Below are positions 22,871-49,900 of a stretch of 64,000 bases of DNA, piece by piece. This DNA comes from Apoderus coryli. Lineage: Eukaryota; Arthropoda; Insecta; Coleoptera; Attelabidae. The position numbers and the translations under genes are program-made. The notes under the pieces were generated by a model. That model had not been told where the DNA came from and ran no database searches. It was given only the letters and a program-made list of their open reading frames with translations. The stretch covers positions 16,722,869-16,786,868 of the forward strand of contig OU452209.1 in the NCBI GenBank assembly GCA_911728435.2, given 5' to 3'. Positions within the stretch are counted from its first letter, which is position 1, and each line of letters starts with the position of its first letter.

Positions 22871-25461
22871 ACCGGGCATTCCATTAAGGGTGGACAGGTA
22901 GCATATCTCAGGAAATAATAGTCGTAGGACAATGGGAAAAAAATTCTTGTAGGGAGATTCACCATGGGAAATCGCTGGAAATAGTTTTTTAGTTCCTAAC
23001 TATACCGTTAGGGGGTGTAATAGATACAGTAATGCGAAAAATGCATTTATATTGAAAATTTCGCAATATAAGTTAGAAAAACAATACTACCACGGTAATG
23101 CTACTGAGATTCGGCATCTTTTTGGTGTATTACTTTTTATTGTGCGGCTTGAAATAAAGGCAGCAGGGAAGGACGAAATTTTACCTATGATAATGTGTAT
23201 AACTTTGGTTTGGCTTAACCGAATTTATCAATCTAATTTTTGTTTAAGAACTCAAGCCTTGCTGATGAAGAAAAAAAATATTTTAAATCATAATTGTTTT
23301 TTGGGGCTCCACTAGATGGCGATATTTGCATCGCCTAAGGTTTTTTTGATTTTTCTTTAAAAACTTAAATGGAATGATACAAATATTTTATCATATTTAT
23401 ATATATTTTGTATTGTGCCGTAATGGCTTTAAGTGGACTGTATATATGCAAATTAAATTACAAAAGTTCAACTTACCCAAAATGAAGATGATATTGGTAG
23501 GTGTATATAGTATATACGTTTTACTTGTAGCTCTTTCTCGTGCGCGCACTAATTTCGTACTGTCCATGAATTAATTTGGGAAAAAATAGGTAGGTGCAAA
23601 AGGATAAGGATATAGGTACAGGACCAGCCAAACTTTTGCATATATATTAAAAGAGAATATATATAAATATGTATAATAAAGCAAAATATAAACTTAAAAT
23701 TTTGAACCATTGTACCTACTTACTTGCTAACCAAATAAAATTAAAGAAAAGTTTAATTAAAAAAATAATAATAATTATAATTTAATGGGAACGAAACAGA
23801 AAACTAAATTGAATTTGCAACAAAAAAGTCCAAAACCGTACAGGAAAATCTTTGTTCGTTTGAGAGTTATGGCCAAAAGAATGTTGTTCACCAAAAGTCG
23901 TTGAATAATCATGTATCTTTAATTTTCCGTGATCAAGAATGCCATGGGAAATAAAGAAATAGGTTTAAATTTTATTAAACTGATAGTTTAACAAATAAAA
24001 ATAATGAAAGATCCATTAAAATTACCAAAATGCAGAGCTTCCATGAAATTTGTTAAAAGAGGTAGATCTAGATACCCATGAAACAAAATTGGGAAGTTTC
24101 CATGCATAGAGACAAATAAATAAACGCGAATGCTGCTAAATACCCTGACTACGATTCCACACCACACGTTTACACTCCATCTGCTTTGATGGTCAACTTC
24201 CGGCATCTAATGAGGATTTGTTTGTGACCAATAATGCGTATTGTGTAAATTAACACTACCACAACTAGATAAAATGGCTCAGTCCATAAAATCTGTGAGA
24301 GAAATTGCGGGTTTTCCGTGCACATATCTCTCAGCCAATAACAAACGTCTATAGGCGCTCCTTGTCAATATCGGCATCTGAAAGTGCCTGATGTGAAACC
24401 ATACTGTAAGGATGCAGTTTAAAAGATTTTAAAATCCAATATGCTGAAGTGCGATTTATTCCTAAGTCTGAAGATATGTCACTGAGGATTCGCTTCCACA
24501 TACGCAAGAACGCTTATAATATTATCTTCTCTGCTACCTGGACGTCTTCTGAGCGGGACTGGATCAACTCTTACACTTCCCGTTTCTTGTATTTAGCAGC
24601 ATATTCGCGTTTATTTATTTGTCTCCATGCATGGAAACTTCCCAATTTTGTTTCATGGGTATCTACCTACCTCTTTTAACAAATTTTATGGTAGCTCTGT
24701 ATTTTGGTAATTTTAATGGATCTTTCATTATTTTTATTTGTTAAACTATCAGTTTAATAAAGTTTAAACCTATTTCTTTATTTCCCATGGCATTCTTGAT
24801 CACGGAAAATTAAAGATACATGATTTTTCAACGAATTTTGATGAACAACATTCTTTTGGCCATAACTCTCAAACGAATAAAGATTTTCCTGTGCGGTTTT
24901 GGACTTTTTTGTTGCAAATTCAATTTACTTTTCATTTTTGATAAAATATTTGTATCATTCCATTTAAGTTTTTAAAGAAAAATCAAAAAAACCTTAGGCG
25001 ATGCAAATATCGCCATCGAGCGGAGCCCCAAAAACCAATTATGATTTGAAATCTTTTTTTTCTTCATCAGCAAGGCTTGAGTTCTTAAACAAAAATTAGA
25101 TTGATAAATTCGGTTAAGCCAAACCAATGTTATACACATTATCATAGGTAAAATTTCGTCCTTCCCTGCTGCCTTTATTTCAAGCCTTACAATAAAAAGT
25201 GATACACCAAAAAGATGCCGAATCTCAGTAGCATTACCGTGGTAGTATTGTTTTTCTAACTTATATTGCGAAATTTTCAATAAAAATGCATTTTTCGCAT
25301 TACTGTATCTATTACGCCCCCTAGCGGTATCGTTAAAAACTAAAAAACTATTTCCAGCGATTTCCCATTGTCGATTTCCCTAAAAGAATTTTTTTCCCAT
25401 TATCCTACGACTATTATTTCCTGAGATATCCTACCTGTCCACCCTTAATGAAATACCCGGT
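22871..25461 (-). mobile_element. Fold-back IS630/mariner-type element, copy 2
   Basis: Same family as 13948-17469: ends ACCGGGCATTCCATTAAGG and complement at 25440-25461, with arms of 0.5-0.8 kb. The left arm is interrupted by about 400 bp of unrelated AT-rich DNA (23394-23803), because copy 1 reads straight through there. The transposase remnant on the minus strand (about 24560-24350) is shorter than in copy 1. The LINE present in copy 1 is absent, leaving GGGTATCTACCTACCTC at 24656-24672. Confidence 0.87.
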
Positions 25462-25791
25462 GTATCAAAACTAAGACAAATTACCTGCAATTTAAGGGTG
25501 AATCCAAAGTTTCAACAGAAAACTTCACACATCCTAAATGAAGGAAACATTAAACAAAAACTTTATCGAATCAAAGTTCCAAACCCTAAAATTCTGACGT
25601 ACTTATTAACTACAGGTCCGGCATTGGGCCTAAATATTGCAAGATCCACAGTTATTAATTAATAAACAAACAAAATAATCAGACGAAAAAAAAAATCCTA
25701 ATCTTAATAAAAATAAAATATAATTTAAAAAAAAAACTAATAATTATTAATATTTATTTAAAAAAAATTAATCTACTACTAACATACTGTA
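25462..25791. other. S6k: Probable S6K 3' untranslated region
   Basis: The stretch follows the S6K stop codon (25794-25792, minus strand). It is AT-rich, and a minus-strand AATAAA lies at 25753-25758. No other feature is visible before the fold-back element ends at 25461. Confidence 0.5.
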
Positions 25792-39067
<13,276 letters not shown>

Positions 39068-40958
39068 TATTAACTTTTTTTATAATATGATATTGTACTA
39101 GTCACATTTAAACTATTATAACTACAATGAAATACCTAAGCTAATGCGCGATTATTAATTAGTTGGTAAGTTGTTGTTATTTATTACGAAATTGTTGATA
39201 TAAATGTAGAAATAAGTTTAATGATATTTTTGTTACGACGTTTTCTTCGTCCACGATTTTTTTAAGATAAAAACTAAAACGAAATTCAACCAGATTGTGT
39301 TGATTTGACAATGCACGACATTACTATTTTAGGTTAGGTCTTACGACTAATGTGAAGTTTGATACAAGCAGGGTTGCCAACACCTCCGAAAGAAGATCTA
39401 CTAAATGAGATTATCGAATCTACTAGAAATCAACTATACGAGAAATATGAAATTTTTAAAAATACCAAAAAATCTACTAGGTGTTGCCAAGTTCCCTTAA
39501 TAAAAAGGAATATGTTATTAGTTTAAAATGAAACATTTTATTTTATACTTCCTGCACTCAGAACAGCAAAATATATATCTCTGACTTAGAACTATCAGTG
39601 CTTGTGTCTGTGCTAATCACTGATGACATATGACAACAAGTATTGTTGGCTGCCTACCCAAAATCAATTAAATTACTTATAATGGCGAATGCAAATTTAA
39701 AAATAAAACGCTAGATTTAGGTATGTGCCTTTATTGCAACTCAGTATTTTACTTGGAAACAAGATATATTATATATAAAAGGTCAAACATAAAAAAACTT
39801 TGTATATTAGACTGAAACGTGTCGCTATCTAGCAGCTCCACAATGAACTAAATTATACAGTGAATTATCGGTTATAGTTTGCTCACTTCTAGAGTTACGA
39901 ATGCACGAACAAAATAGAAGAAGGTCGTTTAATAATAATTCTGATTCTACTAGATTTTCTACTGCCCACTAAAACAGAAATTTGCCCACCAAATGAAGAC
40001 CTGAATCTACCAGATTTAGTAGAAAATCTACCAAGTTGGCAACCCTGGATACAAGATAAAAGAAGCTAGTAACAGCATTTATAATGGCCGCCGCATGCGC
40101 AATATTTCTTCTTCCTTTATAGTATTGCCACTATTGCCATTCTCTTTGCCAAAGCGTATTTTCCTCTTACATTTTTGCTACAACCTAGAGCGTGTTACAG
40201 TGGTGGCTCGTTAAACAAGATTCAATATTTACATCAGGTGCTGCATTGTATAATAATTATTATAATTCACATGTCCTCATGTTATGTTAAGACTCCAATC
40301 CTTTTTTCAAATTTATGTACAACTAAAATATTCAATACATATGACAACATTGACTCTTCTAAATATTAAAATTTGTACGACATTACCCGAGAGGGTGAGA
40401 TCAATGTTTTCAGGATCCTGTAAATGTGAAAAGTTTTTGACATTTGCATCTGTTTACCAACCAAAAATATCTCCATTACGTAGTACCATTTTCTTATAAA
40501 GACAATGATAATATGTTATTATAAAATTAACAGTAAATTTATATGACAGGTGGTGGATTTATGGATCCTCCAAAATAGTTCTAATTGTGATTTCCACCAT
40601 CACCTCAACTCAGCTAAACTGATGTGATGTAACCAATCTGCCACTCATCTCCTGTGCACTTCACACTTCACTCTCAGCAAATCAATAAAAGGACACTCAA
40701 CTCTAGTGAGTTGTGAGGAAAAATTTTTCTATGTTGGCAACCTTTTAAGTGAGCCATCCCGCCATCTTATCCTACAACTGTCATTTGTCATAATTGTCAT
40801 TTTAGCGTGAGAGCTTGTTGGGAATTTTGATGCTTAATTTAGTTTATTAAAAGCGGTTTCACGTTTTACCAATTTTTAACAAGATTATCGCAATTAAAAC
40901 AATTTTTTGTGATTTTAATTAATCCTAATTATAATAAAGTAAGTGCTGATATATAATT
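39068..40958. promoter_or_regulatory. Divergent intergenic region of S6K and tra2
   Basis: The start codons of S6K (39067, minus) and tra2 (40959, plus) face away from each other across 1.9 kb. The space must hold both promoters and 5' leaders. A hAT-type non-autonomous element takes up 39369-40047. I cannot name core promoter motifs with confidence. Confidence 0.55.
39369..40047. mobile_element. Non-autonomous hAT element (679 bp), 8-bp target duplication
   Basis: The ends are CAGGGTTGCCAACACC and the complement of CAGGGTTGCCAACTTGG, each followed inward by AGATCTACTAAAT-like sequence. The flanks carry GATACAAG at 39361-39368 and 40048-40055. There is no transposase sequence. Its terminus shares GGGTTGCCAAC with the hAT copy at 33602-34949, so the two may belong to related families. 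It sits about 300 bp upstream of the S6K start codon. Confidence 0.92.
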
Positions 40959-43900
40959 ATGAGTGACCGAGAGGTAAGATTATTTCTAAGATAAAAAGTT
41001 GCGATCCTCGTGAATGTGATGGTTTGCATGAAGGTCTTTTGGTTCATTTATTACACGCTTTTCTATCATTTTATTTAACCTTAAAGAAATATCGCCTTAA
41101 ACCTGGTAATGAAGATTTAAGTTTAGTTATAGTTGATTCTAAAATAATTATTTCGCTAGTTGTATGATAGGTATATGTAGGAACTTAGGTATCTATTTGA
41201 ATATAAATAATAGGTACTTAAAAAAACTATTCAAAAATGATTAAAATTCATAGTATTTATGTGTAAAGGTTAGCAACTTATCGTTCAAACGAATTTGTAG
41301 GTATTGTTGTCTTGTTAACAACAAGAATAGTTGCCAAGGAGAACTGTTTGTTAAATCTTTACTAAGTGTCTATGGAGGTGTAAGGTATAATGATTGTTTA
41401 GTAAGAGATGATCGTTTAAACCATTACAAACTAATATAATTCCTTCTATTTTATTAAAAAAATAAATACATTACAGGCTAGTCGTTCTCCACTACATAAA
41501 ATGGCTGATCGGGAACATTCTTCAAGACGTGAAGACTCTCCTAGAAATCATAAAATGAAAGAGTTCTCTAGGTAAGTTATTTATTTATTTAAAGTTATAA
41601 CTAGTCACACCTTTGTTGTTGTATTGTACTAGTTTTTAGGTATCTCGGATATTATGTTTTTGTTTTATTTACAGAAGCCCAAGTCGTGGTCGTAAAGAGT
41701 ACTTGAGAGATGACGATAAGCGTAGAGAATACCGAGATGAACGAAGGTTAGTTGTATATTATATTTTATATATTTCTTAAATATTTGAGTTATAAAATAT
41801 GTATATGTAGATAAGGCCTCTAGGGTTTTAAAATGTCTTTAATTTTCATAGAAATCAGTAGTTCCTCTATGGCAGCAACTCCGGATATTTGCCTGTATTT
41901 CTTAAAAACCTAGGATCTGAGAAAAACGTGGAATAATTTTTTTTGTATATCAGTTAAATGTGAACAAATATCCTTCGCAACATAATCGCATTAAACCAGT
42001 GGTTTTCAAGAAGTTGTTGCCTTTAAAAGTGCAAGAGTACAATGGCATCAAGTCCGGATATGTTGTCGAATTTCTCAAAAAGTGAGGATATGACAGAAAA
42101 GTCGCATAAGACTTTTTTGCAGATCAGTTAAATCTGAACAATTTTCGTATTAAACCAGTTCAAATAAAAAAATTTAAGCAAGAACCAGTAGGACAAAAGT
42201 CTTAACACAGTAGTTATTATCGGTCACTTTTGAGAAATATATGTCTCCCACTAGAGCTGCTGGATTTAGTTTGAGAACTATGAACTATGAGCTTAAAGTT
42301 AGGATTATTGGGACTTTAAAGAATCTGCTAGTGGTGCCGCTTACTAAGTTGATAAACCATTGCATTGGTGACGCTGTATTTCCGGCGGTCTTGAATGAGG
42401 CAAGGGTTATTCCAATCTACAAAAATAAAGGATCGGTTGATGATCCCAGTAACTATCGATCTTGTCAATTTTTTCAAAAATCTTTGAGTCTATTATTAAA
42501 ACTCAAATAACTGAATATTTTGAAGCATATAATCTCTTTATGCAAAGTCAATATGGCTTTCGTAATAAGAGATCTACTACTCTTACAATTAATAACCTTT
42601 TTTGACCTCATTAAGGCTTTTGACTGTGTCTCACACGAGATACTTCTTCAGAAACTCTCTTACTATAACTTTGATGTTGACAGTGTTGCCTTGGTTGGCT
42701 CTTATCTCAGCGATCGTTTTCAGCACGTTTTGTATGGGGGACGATACTCGGAGAGACGAAGGGTTGGACGGAGTGTGCCCCCGGGGGTCGGTTTTGGGAC
42801 CTTTATTGTTTTTAATATACGTAAATGATTTATACAAATTTCAAGAAGAGTCAAATATAATCCTCTTTGCTGACGACACAACTAGTCTGATTAGCTATCG
42901 ACCAAACGACCCTTTAGAGGAGTTGGTTAATGCTGTTGAGACTGCCATAGGCAATTGGTTTCTGGCAAATGAACTGAGCTTGAATCAGGCTAAAACTCAG
43001 AGCATGAACTTTACATTGCGTTCTGTGTCTATCGATCTTCAGAGCGATGTTTGCGTGAAGTTCCTTGGGGTTCATCTTGATCCTAAATTAACCTGGGGAG
43101 TCATGTTCGAGAACTTGGGTGCTCGCTGTCCAGGGTCATATATCTCATCAGAAGGTTTGCGCAGAGTGTTTCAATCGTCACTCTGTTGACGGTATATCAT
43201 GGTTATTTTGTTTCCCGTATGTCGTATGGTATTTTGAACTGGGGACATAGTTCCCATGCAATGAAAATCTTCAAGCTACAGAGGAGATGTTTACGTACAA
43301 TGTTGGGGCTCGGTTGGCGTGACTGTTGTAAAAAGCATTTTGTTGAACATGGACTACTTACTTTGCCTTCCTTGTACATCTTAAACTGTCTTGGCTACAT
43401 TCGAACCAATGCCTCGCATTTCACTCTACACTCTGATATGCATAAGTATGGTACGCGAAATCGCAATGACATATTGCCTGAGTTTCACCGCCTGTTGAGG
43501 ACTAGGAAAGGTTCTGACTATTATTGTGTCAAATTTTATAATAAGCTGCCGTCTCACATAAAGAACCTTGGTGAAGTCCAATTTACCAAATGTATTAAAT
43601 CATTTTTGATATCTCAAGCTTTTTATACCTTTGAGGACTATTTCAGAAGCGATATTGTAAGATTTTTTTAGATTTTAGTTTGTTTTATGTGCTATTTTAA
43701 TTTGTTTGTAAGCCTTTCTTTGTTGCTGTAACTGATTAATTTTTGTTATTTTTTGACGTACTATACATGTTTTGTAACATAAGATGGTGAATAAATATAT
43801 CTATCTATCTATCTATGTAACAAGCAATTCTTTTATAATCCTCTTTGCTGACGACACAACTAGTCTGATTAGATATCGACCAAACGACTCTTTAGGGGAG

Positions 43901-46900
43901 TTGGTTAATGCTGTTGAGACTGACATAGGCAATTGGTTTCGAACCAATGCCTTGCATTTCACTCTTCACTCTGATATGCATAATTATGGTACGCGAAATC
44001 GACATGACATATTGCCTGAATTTCACCGCCTATTGAGGACTAGGAAAGGTTCTGACTATTATTGTGTTAAATTTTATAATAAGCTGCCGTCTCACATAAA
44101 GAACCTTGGTGAAGTCCAGTTTAACAAAAGTATTAAATCATTTTTGATATCTCAAGCTTTTTATACCTTTGAGGACTATTTCAAGAGCGATATTGTAAGA
44201 TTTTTCTAGATTTTAGTTTGTTTTATGTTGTTGCTATTTTAATTTTGTTTGTAAGCCTTTCTTTGTTGCTGTAACTTTGATTGATTAATTTTTGTTCTTT
44301 TTTGACGTACTATACATGTTTTGTAACATAAGATGGTGAATAAATATATCTATTTATCTATCAAGTTGAAATAAATAATTATTGATTTACTTCTTAGGTC
44401 TTCTCGTAGCCGCTCGAGGTCAAGACGATACAGGTCGTCACGGTACTCACGCAGTATGTCTCGTTCACCGGGTTATTACGAGCGACATCGCTCCCAGTCA
44501 CACAGTCCGATGTCGAGTCGTCGCAGACATGCCAGTAACAGAGACAATCCGAAACCAGGACGGTGTGTTGGTGTCTTTGGTTTGAGCGTTTACACCACAG
44601 AAGATGAATTATTCTATTTGTTCAACAAGTATGGACCGGTTAATAGAGTGCAGGTGGTTATTGATGCCAAAGTAAGTATCAGAGCTGCGTAACTTGGAGT
44701 TTCTGGAAGTGTAAGAAATAATTATTGTTTTAGACTGGACGTTCGCGTGGATTTGCTTTTGTCTATTTTGAGAACGCCGAGGATGCTAAAGTGGCGAAAG
44801 AGGAGTGCTCCGGCATGAAGATTAATGGGAAAAGTATCAGAGTTGATTATTCGATAACTGAAAGGGCACATACACCAACGCCTGGTATTTATATGGGAAA
44901 ACCTACATAGTAAGTTGATAGTTGTTTTACTTTTATCTCTCGACCTCCAAAAGTGGTATTTACTTGTTTATCTGTGTTTCACTGTGGTAAACAAGTTGTA
45001 GTCTTTTGGTAAATCAAAGTTTTTAAAGGCATTTAGGTAATGTGCTGTTGAAGGTGGTAAGCATGGGACAAAGGCGCCTTTGAACATTATTATTTTAATT
45101 TTTTTATGTTTTTGAAACATTTTTCCTTTTAATTTTGGGTTTCAGGTTCTTGAAAACAATTTTTTTTTTAAAAACATTGTTTTCAATTAGGGTAAAGGAT
45201 ACAGTGGTTGGACACTTAAGAAATATATTTAAGTTAATTTAGGATTAGTAGTTCAAAAATTAAAGTAAAGCGGATCTGAACTAATTATGATATGGTGAAT
45301 AGTGTTTTTAATGGTAACGGAAAGTATTTTCCATAAAAGAACAATGGAAAAATTTCTGTAATTATTTATTCAAACATGTGGTAAAATATACAGTTGTTGG
45401 ACAGTTCCGACAGTTATTGTCCAAAATATTTAGTTATTGGACAATACAATCTTCAGATACACCCGTGTCATCATTTTCTGAATTAATACACTCAGCATAA
45501 TATTTGTGACATACAAATAAGTCCTTGTCTTGATCATCCGGAATATGTTCGTGATGTTTACGTGGAATGTGATACATTTTAGAACATTCGTTGCAAATAT
45601 CTTCGTGACCGCTTGAATATTGTTTACATATTTCACATTTTGATTCAATATTAGAATCAAATAAAACGCGACTAGCACACACAATTTTTTTCGGATCCCT
45701 AATTGCTGAAGAAGTAGATGGCAAATTTAAGACGTTCGAGGATTCCTGCAAGATGCAACTGGATATTGAAGAATCAGATTTACATTTTTTCTTAATTTGT
45801 TTCCTCCAATTTCTTCTTTTTTTCGTTTTTTTTCTTTAAAAATTTTTTTATATTTTTCTGACGTTATTGCAAAAAGGAAAACGATCAGTTTCTCGCTTGC
45901 CTTTTCGTTCTGGTGTTTTCGGCCAAACCAGGAATTCATCTGAAGGCGGCTTCGGATGATCTGTATTTTCTTTATTAAAGTCTTCAGCAACCAGTGAAAC
46001 CTCACCTTCTATAATTAAATTATTTGGCTGCGACCCTTGAAGATGTTCTATATTCTCGATTAGTATGTCCGCTGCATGGTGTTCTTGTATTTTTGCAATG
46101 TTTTCGTTGTTAGCATTTATTGGTTCTTGGGGGTTGCTGAGCGTTGTCAAAGATATAGTTTCCGTGTCTTTAGAAATCGGAAATTCTTTCCAAACCTTAT
46201 AAAGAAGAAAGAAGTCTGTAGATTTATCCAGCGTCTCTTCAGACTGCAAATTGGTTAATTTTATCATCACCCACTATTTTTGCAAACATTTTATAGCTTA
46301 TAGCTGAAGCAAGAGATTTTGTGTTAGCAATTAATGTTTCGGAGCGTTGATTTTTTCCTAGACATTTGGAAAAGTCAATTAAAAGGACAAAGTCCACATA
46401 TTCTAAACCCATTAATTAAGGATTGATGATTAATTGCTGTATCTACAACGGTTTTTAAAATAGACGCAAAGTTGATTTTAGTTATAACTTCGTTGATATG
46501 TTCGTTGCACCAGTATCTTACAGCTTTCCGCCAAGCAATTTTAATAGGCCGAAAAACTGAAACATCGGCAAGCTGGAGAATTCTGGTTGCATTAGGGTAC
46601 AATGCAATCAGTTCTATCTGGAGTCTGGAACATAATTTGCTTACTTCATATGTAAGATGGGTCTTATGTCCATCTAAGAAGAAGATGACTGGAAATTCGA
46701 TTTCTTTTTTAACCAAATAAGGATAGAATATATTAGCAATGAATTCAAAAAATAGTTCCGATGTCATCCAGCCATTGTCGTTTTTTGCAATCCCCCATTC
46801 TTCTGGTACACTTAAGGCGTTTTTTTCAGGAATTCTTTTGTATCCATAAAATATCATCGGTGGACAAGATTTTCCGTTTGCTGAAAATGTGAACATAACT

Positions 46901-49900
46901 GTTAAATTTTCCTTTGAGGCGCTATGTGCCACTGCATAAACGTTCTTTTCTCCTTTAGAAGCAAGTCTCATCACCGTTAAAAAGCAGGATCCCTGACAAC
47001 GTTTGGCAGCTTTTTTTCTTCTATGTAGTCAGCTATTTCTTTAAACCATTTTTTCATGTTACCTTCACTTACACAAGAACTCGCTGACATTACAGCTTCA
47101 CTGGTCCTTTCAACAATCTGAGGGTGACGCTTTAAAAACGACCTAACCCAGCCGTCACCTGGTCTGTTCTTTTTAAATGGATTGGGGCGTGCATTTTTAT
47201 GCAAGAATGACTGGACGCTAGATTGAAGGTCTTCTTTCTTTCGCGGAAACCCTTTTTTAGCTAACTCTATAATCCAACTCGCCAACATACTTTCTTCTTC
47301 TTCATTTAGTATTGGACGAGGACCGAATGTTTCTTTATGGCCAGGATTTTTCAATTTAACTGACCACCATGTTGCCGAAATTCATTGACTGCTGCTACCA
47401 TTGCTGCTTCACTGTACTGTTTTTTCCCAGACATTTTTGAGATTCTTTCTGCAATAAAAAAGTATTTTAGCTCTTGATTGAAAGTTACTACTAAGTAATA
47501 ATTATTCTTTTTTTTTTTTTTTTTTTTTTAAAGAAGTAGTCCATTCTGAAGTGGAGTGAATGTATTGAAGTAGGAAATAAAACGTCAGACTCCACGAAAT
47601 CAGTTTAATTCATCACACTTAATGTGTTATGTCGATTAAAGCACCATACATGTTTCGAAGCTCACTAGCTTCATCATCAGTGGTAACATTGATACAGTTT
47701 CTCTACTAAATGTTACCACTGATGATGAAGCTAGTGAGCTTCGAAACATGTATGGTGCTTTAATCGACATAACACATTAAGTGTGATGAATTAAACTGAC
47801 GTTTTATTTCCTACTTCAAATAATTATTCTGTTGCGCAACTATATTTAGATTCTCCTTTAATTTAATTGTCTGAGTTCGAAAGCAGATAGAATTTCCATC
47901 CCCCAATGTGTAACTCCATTGTTACACGTAACAGAAAATTGTTCAGGGCATTTGCCCAGTACGTTTTCCATACACTAACTGTTAATATCCAGTCAGTTAA
48001 AGTTTTGCACTTTCTGTTGGAGAAGACATAATTTTACTGTTTCGAGTTCGATTCGTCTCTTCAGTCGCGGAATACCGCGAGACAGCGTTTTTCGTTTAAA
48101 TTTCAATCCGTGATACTACAGATATATTTAAATCACAACTGAAATATAATAATAATAATAATAATAATTGCTTTATTGTTCTACAGTATAATAACCATTT
48201 ACAGAACAATGTACAAAAAAGTGTAATATACACACGTCAAAATAATAATAGTAATAATAATCATACAGCAATATACAACTCGTTCCAAAATCAATATAAA
48301 CTATCCGCAGAACGATCCAACTAGTCACACATTATAGTTCCCCGCAATTCTCAAGGGCAATTCAACAGATGACAACACATGACTTAAAGAATCATTATAA
48401 ATATCACAGTGCTGGTCGATCAAGTTAAAAGTTAAACACATAGTATGAATGGGAGATTTCAACAAAACATTAGTATTGGCTCTATCACAATGAAAAGTAT
48501 GCATACGCCTTGCAGTCGCTCTTGGCACCATAAAATTTAACCTTTTAAGCAGATCCGGGCAATCGATGCGATTGTGAAGCATTTTATGCAAAAAGCTTAC
48601 AGATGCTAAGCTCCTTCTAACTAACAAACTCTGTACATCAAACCTGTCAATATAATAATCATAAGGGAGTCCTCGCGTGGGATATATGCCATCCGTTTTA
48701 AAACAAAGATACTTCAAAAATTTACGTTGAACCTTCTCGATCAATACACTATGACTATCATAATATGGATTCCATACCAAGGAACAATATTCCAGCCTTG
48801 GCCGAACGTAGGAAAAATAAAGCATTTTCAATGTATTAATATTTTTAAAGTGTTTCCCATTTCTGACAATAAAACCATATGCCCTAGACGCCTCTGATAT
48901 CTTTTTCAAAATATGACTCTTAAAACTTAAGGCAGAATCAAAGAGCACTCCCAAATCATTGATGGAGTCAGAACGTTGTAATTGTATTTTATCAATATTA
49001 TAGTTGTAAGTAATGGGACACTGTTTCTTCGTATATGTAACAACACTACATTTGGCCGGATTAAGAGCGATCCTATTGAGTGTACACCACTCCCCTATGG
49101 AATCAAGGCACATCTGCAACGCATCACAATCACTGATACCATCCACAGAATTAAATATCTTAAGGTCATCGGCAAAAATCAATTTAGAACAAATCAAGGA
49201 CTCGCCAAGGTCGTTAATAAAGAGAAGAAAAAGTAGAGGTCCCAAGTTTGATCCTTGTGGAACCCCAGATGTGGCCAAATAATCGATGGAATTAAAACCG
49301 TTATAAGATATGAACTGATGTCTATCATGCAGATAAGACTGAATCAGAAGGACAGCACCGAAATCAAAGCCAAATTTTGGAAGTTTTCTAATTAAAGTTT
49401 GATGATCTATAGTGTCAAATGCTTTGCAGAAATCAGTGTAAATAACGTCAACTTGTCCATGCTCATCCAATATCTCAGATGTAATCTGCGTAAATATTGC
49501 TAAATTAGTAAGACAAGATCTCTGTGTAATAAAACCATGTTGATAATCGGCCAACTGTGACTTGACAATTTTGTATATACGGTTATATAGGACTATTTCA
49601 AGTATCTTTGAGAAATTCGACAAAATCGATATTGGCCGATAGTTGCTCACATCTGCGCGATCTCCCTTCTTAAATACTGGACATACCTTAGCGAATTTCC
49701 ATACTTTTGGAAATGTATGGTTCTTAACAATTAAATTAAATATAAGACACAATGGCGAGGACAGAATTACAATAGTATCTCTTACAAAAAAAGATGGTAT
49801 CCCGTCTGGCCCAGAGGTAAGTTTATTTTTGAGTTTCTTAGCAGCCTCTCATCTATAGAATCAAAAGTTATATCGTTACCACAAACGCCATCCCAAGACA

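Larger units (their letters stand above)
47564..47819. mobile_element. Palindromic hammerhead-bearing element H3 (best preserved)
   Basis: The 256-bp element folds on itself: TTGAAGTAGGAAATAAAACG at the left end matches the complement of the right end. The arms are about 110 bp and nearly identical, except for a 15-bp extra block in the left arm (ACTCCACGAAATCAG). The centre is a 20-bp loop. Each arm contains one complete hammerhead-like motif, on opposite strands. It inserted in the 5' part of the pogo element, so it is younger. Confidence 0.9.
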
